The translations under genes and the position numbers were made by a program. The notes beneath the pieces were generated by a model. The model ran no database searches. It had not been told where the DNA came from and worked only from the letters and a program-made list of their open reading frames with translations. 5,201 bases of DNA from Granulicella sp. UBA5172 (GTDB lineage Bacteria; Acidobacteriota; Terriglobia; Terriglobales; Acidobacteriaceae), in assembly GCA_002413385.1 (NCBI GenBank), contig DHWW01000072.1:1-5201 (forward strand), in the 5' to 3' direction. Below, one piece after another: positions 1-4,521 of this stretch. How positions within the stretch are numbered: position 1 is the first letter of the stretch; every line of letters begins with the position of its first letter.

Positions 1-321
1 TGCGTTCCTCGGACGCTTACGATAGTCCAGCAATGAGAACTCCTCATCAGCCAGGCGTGGGGCTTCGTTGTCAGTAGTTAGATAGTAGGCCCGATCATCC
101 TTCGGGATCAGAAGACTGGCAGATCCTGTTTCTTTCAGAGTACCGACCCGAACATCCGCAAGCCCTCCCGTTATCCAGGCGATGTTCTCGTGACGTGAGA
201 TCAGGATTGCATCCAGCCGCATCTCTTCCATCAAGCGATGAAGTCGCTTTCGCTTCTCCGTCAGCTCAACTTTTATCTCCCGCAGGGAGCAGACGCCTTC
301 CGCCATGTAGATATCTTTCAT
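1..321 (-). CDS. M24 family metallopeptidase (Xaa-Pro peptidase/creatinase-like), N-terminal part
   Basis: Partial gene: 107 residues are visible and the C-terminus lies beyond the left edge. Residues about 18-105 look like the creatinase/prolidase N-terminal domain: a charged helix (EKRKRLHRLMEEMRLDAIL, 22-40), then ISRHENIAWITGG (41-53), which matches the usual 'D..N..YLTG' strand-turn of this fold, and later the hydrophobic strand SASLLIPKDD (68-77). The metal-binding pita-bread domain that would prove catalysis is not visible, so peptidase activity is family knowledge, not observation. No signal peptide is seen, suggesting a cytoplasmic protein. ATG at 321 is chosen because a GAGGA lies 10 nt upstream and no other start exists before the in-frame stop at 385-387; ATG at 306 is an alternative without a ribosome site. 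It follows the transporter after 89 nt on the same strand, probably as the third operon gene. It could be a creatinase-like amidohydrolase instead of a true aminopeptidase. Confidence 0.8.
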   Translation of the reverse strand, partial: MKDIYMAEGVCSLREIKVELTEKRKRLHRLMEEMRLDAILISRHENIAWITGGLADVRVGTLKETGSASLLIPKDDRAYYLTTDNEAPRLADEEFSLLDYRKRPRNA

Positions 322-410
322 CTGTTGATCGTCCTCGTGCCGATGTGTTTCATTTCTAAAATGGTTCGAAGGTGAGAGGGAATCAGCTCCTATGGCATAG
401 GCCGGCGTTA

Positions 411-1676
411 TTATGCCGGTAATTCGCCTTGGCGATACCGCCTACCCAGCGCAAACAATGCGATCGTGCCTGCAAGCGGCATAAAGGCAACCATAAAAAA
501 GATTGGCGTATATGACACGTGGTCTACTGTCCAGCCCGTCAGGAGCGGAAAGAGTAAACCACTCAGACCCCCTGCGATTCCGGTTAATCCACTCGCCCTT
601 CCCACCTGGCGTTCCGGAAATAAATCTGTGATTGCACCAAACATATTCGCGGAAAGAAAGTTGTCGGCCATGACAGCAACGCCGATCATCATGAGTGCAG
701 CGCTCACGTGATTCATGTAGGGCACGGCGAGGCTTGTAACACAGAGGAGGCTGCTTCCATACATCGTAAGTCGCCGTGCGTTCAAAATTGATACGCCGCG
801 CCTCTGTAGCAGTCCCGCAACCCATCCCCCGGCCACTCCACCTGCGTCTCCAAGAAAAAAAGGAATCCATCCGAGAACCCCGATCTGCACTATCGAAAGA
901 TGGCGTACACCGTACAGATAACTCGGTATCCAGTACCAATAGAACTGCACCACCGGACCTATGAAGAAGCGGCAAGACATCACCGCCCAGCTAGACGAAG
1001 AACTGAGTATCGTCTTGAGCGACCCCCCGCCTTCATCTGTCTGGCGAGGCACTTTCGGTTCTCGCCCATAGGCAAGGCACCAGAGTGGCACCCATAGAAG
1101 TCCGGCAAGGGCGGGCACAAGAAAAGCGGTGCGAAAGCCATACCGCTGCATCAGGAATACGATCAACGGTGGCGCTATTGTTGCGCCGATCATGCTGCCA
1201 CTATTGAAGATCCCGATCGCAAGTGTGCGGTCCTTCTTTTTGAAAAGGCGCGTCACGGCCTTCATGCCGCCCGAGAAGTTACCGCACTCGCCAGTTCCCA
1301 TCCAATAGCGAACGAAACCAAACTGTACTCCGCTACGCGCAAAGATTTGCGCTCCCGTCGCCGAGGACCACCAAAGCACTGCTACGGTGAGGCCGAGCCG
1401 CGCACCCCACCGATCCATGAGGTAACCCATCGGGAGTTCACCCGACATCATACCGAATTGAAAAGCTGAAACTATCCTGCCGTACTGCTCATTCGAGAGG
1501 CTAAAGGCCTTCCGCAGTACTGGCGCGAGCACGGAGAGCGTCTGCCGATCAATGAAATTGATTACCGTGATTGCGAAGATCAGCGACAGGACGACCCACC
1601 GCCGCCAGTGGGGTGCATCCGGCTCGGATACCTCTTCACTCGAGCTCGGATCGCAACCTTCGACAACTTCTAACAA
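411..1676 (-). CDS. MFS transporter, ACS (anion:cation symporter) family, hexuronate-transporter-like
   Basis: Inner-membrane permease, about 421 aa with multiple hydrophobic segments, the usual ACS length. Numbered from TTG 1676, recognisable family motifs are NFIDRQTLSVLAP (about 40-52, end of TM1), the MFS motif A GYLMDRWGARLGL (84-96), the TM4-5 segment with GTGECGNFSGGMKAV (127-141), then FKKKDRTLAIGIFNSGS (145-161), and FPERQVGRASGLTG (353-366) in the second half. These resemble ExuT/GudP-type proton symporters of hexuronates, aldarates and related acids; the real substrate is not readable. Start choice is uncertain: the frame opens after a TGA at 1725-1727 and has no ATG near the N-terminus. 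TTG 1676 has GGGGG four bases upstream, able to pair with anti-Shine-Dalgarno through one G-U; TTG 1721 would add 15 residues but has no ribosome site. The gene lies 71 nt (from 1721) to 116 nt (from 1676) after the aldolase, on the same strand, likely the same operon. Confidence 0.88.
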   Translation of the reverse strand: MLEVVEGCDPSSSEEVSEPDAPHWRRWVVLSLIFAITVINFIDRQTLSVLAPVLRKAFSLSNEQYGRIVSAFQFGMMSGELPMGYLMDRWGARLGLTVAVLWWSSATGAQIFARSGVQFGFVRYWMGTGECGNFSGGMKAVTRLFKKKDRTLAIGIFNSGSMIGATIAPPLIVFLMQRYGFRTAFLVPALAGLLWVPLWCLAYGREPKVPRQTDEGGGSLKTILSSSSSWAVMSCRFFIGPVVQFYWYWIPSYLYGVRHLSIVQIGVLGWIPFFLGDAGGVAGGWVAGLLQRRGVSILNARRLTMYGSSLLCVTSLAVPYMNHVSAALMMIGVAVMADNFLSANMFGAITDLFPERQVGRASGLTGIAGGLSGLLFPLLTGWTVDHVSYTPIFFMVAFMPLAGTIALFALGRRYRQGELPA

Positions 1677-1792
1677 GTAACCCCCAATAAAATGCTTTGC
1701 AACACAGCACCAGAGGAACAACGATCAGGGCTCAATTCGGCATGAAGTCGAAACCCGGGCTTGCGCTGCCAGCGCCGGTATTACGCCAGCAA

Positions 1793-2794
1793 TTACCCCT
1801 GCATGCTGCGTGCTTCATACCACGGATGTGCGGACTTCAGTACTTCGTTGACATTCCGTACATTCTGGGCACCGACTGTGTTGAGCCAGTCTTCGAGCGC
1901 TGCCACGCCATGCTTCACATAAAACGGAACCCCATCCTGCCATGTAGCACGTCCTCCCAGGACACCGTGAAACTTCACGCCGCTGTCGATCGCCATCTCC
2001 AGTGTTTCGACGAAGATTGGGCTCGTCACGCCCGCTGACAGGTAGACAATTGGCTTGTCCGTCAAGGCCGCGGTTGATCGGAATAATTCCTTCGCCTCCG
2101 CGTTACTGTAAGCCTGCTCCCCCTTGAAGGCGCGCGTACCAGCCGTATAGATCATTTGGATAGGAGCCTCGATCTTGAGCACATCGGCTCCGTAGCGATC
2201 CTTAGTGAATTCTTTGATTGAGGCCCCGACAATCTCTGGTTTGCGTTTCGCATAAGCCAAGCTGCCTTCGTCCTCTCCATGCACGTCGTAACCCAGAAAC
2301 TCTAGAAAGTAGGGCATGTCAATGGCCCGGCACTCCGCCCCGATCCGCTCCACCCATGCCTTCTTTTGCTCATTCACCCACTCTTTTTCGAAGGGGGTAT
2401 AGAAGACGAGTATCTTGATGGCATTGGCACCGGCTTCCTTCAGTCGCAGAACAGACCATCCTTCTGTCAGCGATGGAAGCTTCTCAGGAAACTTCGGATC
2501 GTAGCCTGATTTCTCGTAGGCCAGCAACAGACCCTTACCGTTGATCTGCTTCGCGGCCGAAAGCCCGTACTCGACATCGAGCAGAATCGATGAGGCCTCC
2601 TTGGTCAGCGATGAGGCAACCAGTGTCTTGAACTCGATCATCATCGCCTCGGGCGGGTCGGTCACGCCAAGTTCCCTGGCAAGCATGTTCTTCAGCAGGC
2701 CGCGTTGGTCCATAGCTATGGCCGCCACTACTCCGCGCCGGTCTGATACCGCGTTTAGGCCTTCAATCTTGCCAGGAGTCAGCTTGATAGGCAT
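1793..2794 (-). CDS. LacD-type class I aldolase (tagatose-1,6-bisphosphate aldolase family)
   Basis: Cytoplasmic 333-aa aldolase of the DeoC/LacD fold; LacD proteins are about 325 aa. Family members cleave tagatose-1,6-bisphosphate to dihydroxyacetone phosphate and glyceraldehyde-3-phosphate through a lysine Schiff base. Visible active-site signatures: AMDQRG (D29, Q30), AIKILVFY (K127), PYFLEFLGYD (E165), ADVLKIEAP (K207, the expected Schiff-base lysine), and the C-terminal phosphate-site segments YLSAGVTSPIF (251-261) and GVLGGRATW (277-285). All key residues expected for LacD are present, so it should be active. The family also contains the sulfofructose-phosphate aldolase YihT, so the exact ketose phosphate is inference. 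The start ATG 2794 has a strong GGAGGG just upstream (2798-2803), and it is the first gene after the promoter at 2856-2885. It is probably co-transcribed with the downstream MFS and M24 genes. Confidence 0.92.
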   Translation of the reverse strand: MPIKLTPGKIEGLNAVSDRRGVVAAIAMDQRGLLKNMLARELGVTDPPEAMMIEFKTLVASSLTKEASSILLDVEYGLSAAKQINGKGLLLAYEKSGYDPKFPEKLPSLTEGWSVLRLKEAGANAIKILVFYTPFEKEWVNEQKKAWVERIGAECRAIDMPYFLEFLGYDVHGEDEGSLAYAKRKPEIVGASIKEFTKDRYGADVLKIEAPIQMIYTAGTRAFKGEQAYSNAEAKELFRSTAALTDKPIVYLSAGVTSPIFVETLEMAIDSGVKFHGVLGGRATWQDGVPFYVKHGVAALEDWLNTVGAQNVRNVNEVLKSAHPWYEARSMQG

Positions 2795-2797
2795 TCT

Positions 2798-2803
2798 CCC
2801 TCC
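2798..2803 (-). promoter_or_regulatory. Strong ribosome binding site of the aldolase gene
   Basis: On the minus strand GGAGGG lies immediately before ATG 2794 (four bases between GGAGG and the start). It is the best Shine-Dalgarno sequence in the window and fixes the start of the aldolase, consistent with a highly translated first gene of the operon. Confidence 0.8.
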
Positions 2804-2855
2804 GTTTCTCTACAGGCGTTTTGCAGTAGGGAAATTACTCCACTGCGTGCAAATG

Positions 2856-2885
2856 ACTATAACGAACGTCACCCGTCCAAGTCAA
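2856..2885 (-). promoter_or_regulatory. Sigma70-type promoter of the aldolase-MFS-M24 operon
   Basis: Reading leftward, TTGACT (2885-2880, 5/6 to consensus) is followed by an 18-bp spacer and TATAGT (2861-2856, 5/6). The expected transcript start is near 2849, giving a leader of about 55 nt to the aldolase ATG. The -35 hexamer is the end of the inverted repeat at 2880-2905, so a bound regulator would cover the RNA polymerase site. Box positions are seen directly; promoter activity is inferred. Confidence 0.72.
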
Positions 2886-2905
2886 TCGATTACCATCGAT
2901 TGACT
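2880..2905. promoter_or_regulatory. Operator: 11-bp perfect inverted repeat with two ATCGAT cores
   Basis: AGTCAATCGAT (2880-2890), spacer TACC, and ATCGATTGACT (2895-2905) form a perfect 11-bp-arm inverted repeat. Each arm contains an ATCGAT core, centred 10 bp apart. Central-CG palindromes of this kind are typical of LacI-family operators; the repeat can be read as two overlapping sites. Its left end is the -35 box of the aldolase promoter, which suggests repression, although binding upstream of -35 also allows activation. The string ATCGATTACC recurs in the receptor promoter at 4255-4264. No regulator gene is present in the window. Confidence 0.72.
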
Positions 2906-2975
2906 GACGACTATTGTCTATGTCAGGTTTAGCAGAATCGTCAACGTCGTAACGCAAAGGAAAGGCCTGCACGAA

Positions 2976-3013
2976 CGCAAATACGGACCAGTCTAGACTG
3001 GTCCGTGTTTGCG
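2976..3013. repeat. 38-bp near-perfect palindrome, possible bidirectional terminator
   Basis: Eighteen of nineteen base pairs match around the centre 2994/2995: a perfect 24-bp core (2983-3006, with TCTAGA in the middle), one mismatch (T2982/G3007), and outer arms CGCAAA and TTTGCG. As RNA it would form a long GC-rich hairpin on either strand, with AAA at one foot and TTT at the other, so a bidirectional terminator or insulator is plausible. The U-tracts are only three long and interrupted, and no convergent gene pair ends here, so a protein-binding site or relic of a lost gene remains possible. The palindrome itself is certain; the role is not. Confidence 0.6.
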
Positions 3014-3142
3014 AGCCAAATCACCTCGCCTGCGGCGGTACTACGTCCACTTCCGCAACCTCCAATGACCAAAGCACTGCTCAGGAGGGACAAGCCACGT
3101 ACGAACTCTAATGGGTATGCAGGTAGTGCTGGCTAAAACAGA

Positions 3143-3171
3143 CTGACGGACGGCGGTAATGGTCATATCAT
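3143..3171 (+). promoter_or_regulatory. Candidate promoter for the SGNH hydrolase gene
   Basis: CTGACG (3143-3148), a 17-bp spacer and TATCAT (3166-3171, 5/6 to consensus) give the best rightward sigma70-like match upstream of the gene, with a leader of about 90 nt. The -35 matches only four of six, so this is a weak prediction. No ATCGAT box is near it, unlike the other two promoters in the window. Confidence 0.3.
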
Positions 3172-3226
3172 TATTATTTCGGAACCCCATGCACCTGCGT
3201 GATCGGAAAACAACAACCTGAACCAT

Positions 3227-3246
3227 ACTCGCGGTGGAACGCGAGT
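3227..3246 (+). other. Leader hairpin just upstream of the SGNH ribosome site
   Basis: ACTCGCG (3227-3233) and CGCGAGT (3240-3246) form a perfect 7-bp stem with a 6-nt loop. It ends four bases before the AAGGAG at 3250-3255 and could influence ribosome access or mRNA stability. It has no U-tract, so termination is unlikely. A DNA-level operator is an equally simple reading. Confidence 0.4.
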
Positions 3247-3267
3247 GATAAGGAGTGGTGAGACGAG

Positions 3268-4017
3268 ATGAAGATATTTACGCGTGTCCTTTTGCTGACT
3301 TGTGTATCTTTTGTGGCTGTGGATGGCCGGACACAGGTAGCGGCTCCGGCGACGGATACCGCGACTCCGAAACAGATTGCTACGATGCGGGCGAAGCTGG
3401 CTGATTGGCCTCAGTTGGGGTACTACCGTGAGGCAAATGCTGCGCTACGGCCAGTAGCTGTGGGCGAAGATCGTGTGGTGTTCTATGGGGCATCGGTGGC
3501 AGAGTACTGGGGGAAGAGGGGCAGCACCTTCTTTCCGGGCAAGCCCTATATCAACCGAGGTATCGGCGGCCAGACGTCGGCGCAGATGCTGGTGCGGTTT
3601 CGGCAGGATGTGATCGACCTGCACCCGGCGGCGGTTGTGATTCTGGAAGGGACGAACGATATCGCTGGAGATACGATGCCCCCCCAGATGTCGGAGAACA
3701 ACTGGCGGTCGATGGCCGAACTGGCAAAGGCGAATGGGATTCGGGTGATTTTTACCTCGATTACGCCTTCCTCGGACTTTCCCTGGCATAGGGGATTGCA
3801 TCCGGCGGGGAAGATTCAGGCGCTGAATACATGGCTGAAGGAATATTGCGCCAGACATTCCTTGATCTACGTGGACTTCTACCCATCGCTGGTCAATGCG
3901 GAGGGCGGGATGAAGGAGGACCTTACGGTGGATGGCGTTCATGCGACTCCGAAAGGCTATACAGTGATGGCTCCGTTTGTACAGGCCGGCATCGACCAAG
4001 CTCTGCGCGGAAAGTGA
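3268..4017 (+). CDS. Secreted SGNH/GDSL-family hydrolase (probable esterase/acylhydrolase)
   Basis: 249 aa, a normal length for a single-domain SGNH hydrolase. Residues 1 to about 20-25 (MKIFTRVLLLTCVSFVAVDG) form a Sec-type signal peptide, so the mature enzyme acts in the periplasm or outside; C12 does not sit in a convincing lipobox. Family blocks are present in order: block I VVFYGASVAEYWG (70-82) with nucleophile S76, block II NRGIGGQTS (96-104) with oxyanion Gly101, block III GTNDIAGD (128-135) with N130, and block V DGVHATPKGY (222-231) with the D222/H225 pair. Block I reads GAS rather than GDS, but all four catalytic positions are kept. Family members remove acetyl or other acyl groups from sugars, lipids or peptidoglycan; here deacylation of a polysaccharide taken up by the neighbouring system is inference. 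ATG 3268 follows an in-frame TGA at 3259-3261; AAGGAG at 3250-3255 is 12 nt upstream, a little far. Confidence 0.9.
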   Translation: MKIFTRVLLLTCVSFVAVDGRTQVAAPATDTATPKQIATMRAKLADWPQLGYYREANAALRPVAVGEDRVVFYGASVAEYWGKRGSTFFPGKPYINRGIGGQTSAQMLVRFRQDVIDLHPAAVVILEGTNDIAGDTMPPQMSENNWRSMAELAKANGIRVIFTSITPSSDFPWHRGLHPAGKIQALNTWLKEYCARHSLIYVDFYPSLVNAEGGMKEDLTVDGVHATPKGYTVMAPFVQAGIDQALRGK

Positions 4018-4024
4018 AGGCTTG

Positions 4025-4045
4025 CTTCCTGGTAATTTCAGGAAG
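4025..4045 (+). terminator. Possible weak terminator hairpin after the SGNH gene
   Basis: CTTCCTG (4025-4031) and CAGGAAG (4039-4045) make a perfect 7-bp stem with a 7-nt loop, seven bases after the SGNH stop codon. The following sequence (TAGAACACG) has no U-tract, so it is at best a weak intrinsic terminator or a 3' end-stabilising stem. Confidence 0.4.
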
Positions 4046-4117
4046 TAGAACACGAATTTACGATTGTGGAAAGACTTCTGGCCATCCTTGGCTCAGAGAG
4101 TTGGATCTCGGTCGCTT

Positions 4118-4147
4118 CGCTCCTTTGGCCCCCCCAAGCGGGGAGCG
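4118..4147. repeat. GC-rich imperfect inverted repeat with a C7 run
   Basis: CGCTCC (4118-4123) pairs with GGAGCG (4142-4147), and inside it TTGG (4125-4128) pairs with CCAA (4134-4137) around a run of C. An alternative pairing is CGCTT (4113-4117) with AAGCG (4136-4140). It could be a small palindromic genomic repeat of the REP kind or part of the SGNH transcript end; a second copy is not visible in this window. Confidence 0.35.
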
Positions 4148-4232
4148 GCGGTCTCCACGGTATCAACGCTGCGAGGCTTACTCCCTCCCGAAACGCCCCG
4201 CAGCGGACCCGCGTCCTGCTCCCTCAACTTGC

Positions 4233-4264
4233 CAATCGATTGAAATCTGTTGACATCGATTACC
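4233..4264. promoter_or_regulatory. Paired ATCGAT operator boxes at the receptor promoter
   Basis: CAATCGATTG (4233-4242) is a perfect 10-bp palindrome, and GACATCGATTACC follows at 4252-4264. The two ATCGAT cores are 20 bp apart and flank or overlap the -35 hexamer. ATCGATTACC is identical to 10 bp of the aldolase operator (2885-2894), pointing to the same regulator, probably LacI-type. Position over the promoter suggests repression that is relieved by the sugar or its phosphate; this is inference. Confidence 0.66.
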
Positions 4265-4279
4265 CCCTCTCGCTATACT
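4250..4279 (+). promoter_or_regulatory. Near-consensus sigma70 promoter of the TonB-dependent receptor
   Basis: TTGACA (4250-4255, 6/6), an 18-bp spacer and TATACT (4274-4279, 5/6) predict a transcript start near 4286. Spacer length and box type match the leftward aldolase promoter. The 3' operator box lies in the spacer, so a bound protein should block polymerase. Confidence 0.75.
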
Positions 4280-4511
4280 CCGCACTTATTGTGAGAGACA
4301 GTCTTCGGAAGCGTTCATGAGACTGAATGGACGCCACACGCGCTCTTGTTCCTGAAGTCTTTGTATTGTTCGCGAAGCACCTTTTATCGCTCTCACCCAT
4401 GGCTTCGAACACTCGTATCTCGATTTTCAACGCCGTCTCTGTCTTCAACGTCGACAGAACGGAATATCTGGTCAAAGTCGCCTGCCCTGTTACCTGCGAC
4501 AACTTCAATTT

Positions 4512-4515
4512 GGAG
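4512..4515 (+). promoter_or_regulatory. Ribosome binding site that decides the receptor start
   Basis: GGAG ends six bases before ATG 4522. The other in-frame starts (ATG 4327, 4399 and 4624) have no comparable purine-rich sequence at the right distance, so 4522 is preferred. Confidence 0.65.
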
Positions 4516-4521
4516 AATTCC

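Larger units (their letters stand above)
2795..3267. other. Divergent intergenic region between the aldolase operon and the SGNH hydrolase
   Basis: This 473-bp stretch separates two divergently transcribed units and holds no gene I can support. From left to right: the aldolase ribosome site (2798-2803), a leader segment with imperfect hairpin potential (GCAGT at 2823-2827 against ACTGC at 2842-2846, nested near TTTGCA/TGCAAA), the leftward promoter and operator (2856-2905), a 38-bp palindrome (2976-3013), a weak rightward promoter candidate (3143-3171), and a hairpin before the SGNH gene (3227-3246). A 61-codon leftward frame ends at 3041, just before the palindrome, but it resembles nothing recognisable. 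Confidence 0.7.
4018..4521 (+). other. Intergenic region and leader upstream of the TonB-dependent receptor
   Basis: 504 bp with no gene I can support. It contains a hairpin after the SGNH stop (4025-4045), a GC-rich inverted repeat with seven consecutive C (4118-4147), the paired ATCGAT boxes (4233-4264), a near-consensus promoter (4250-4279) and then a leader of about 236 nt. The receptor's reading frame stays open upstream of its likely start, back to ATG 4327 just after a TGA at 4324-4326, with another ATG at 4399. Neither upstream ATG has a good ribosome site, so the extension is probably untranslated, but this is not settled. Confidence 0.6.

Noticed and set aside
403..419. CCGGC/GCCGG inverted repeat at the end of the MFS gene as a terminator
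   Set aside because: Only five base pairs, partly inside the coding end, and no U-tract in the leftward direction; the M24 gene is more likely read through.
442..975. Leftward open frame of 177 codons inside the MFS gene
   Set aside because: Same strand but other frame from the transporter, whose MFS motifs are unmistakable; the alternative product is Arg/Cys-rich with no recognisable domain.
3022..3111. Rightward frame ending at 3111 with a Thr/Ser-rich, secreted-tail-like translation
   Set aside because: No start codon with a ribosome site and only a short open stretch back to 2952; indistinguishable from chance.
3041..3226. Leftward 61-codon frame in the divergent intergenic region
   Set aside because: No ribosome site, low-complexity or unusual composition, and no recognisable domain; at most a relic, so it is not called as a gene.
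3679..3685. Run of seven C inside the SGNH gene as a phase-variation tract
   Set aside because: The frame is intact with all downstream catalytic residues, the run is short, and other C runs occur in this GC-rich window; no sign of switching.
3445..4053. Leftward open frame of about 200 codons opposite the SGNH hydrolase
   Set aside because: It is the complement of a clear SGNH coding frame with all catalytic blocks; its translation is rich in His, Arg and Pro and resembles no family, as expected of a shadow frame in GC-rich DNA.
4066..4320. Rightward 84-codon frame across the receptor promoter
   Set aside because: It runs through the operator boxes and promoter, has no ribosome site and no recognisable content.
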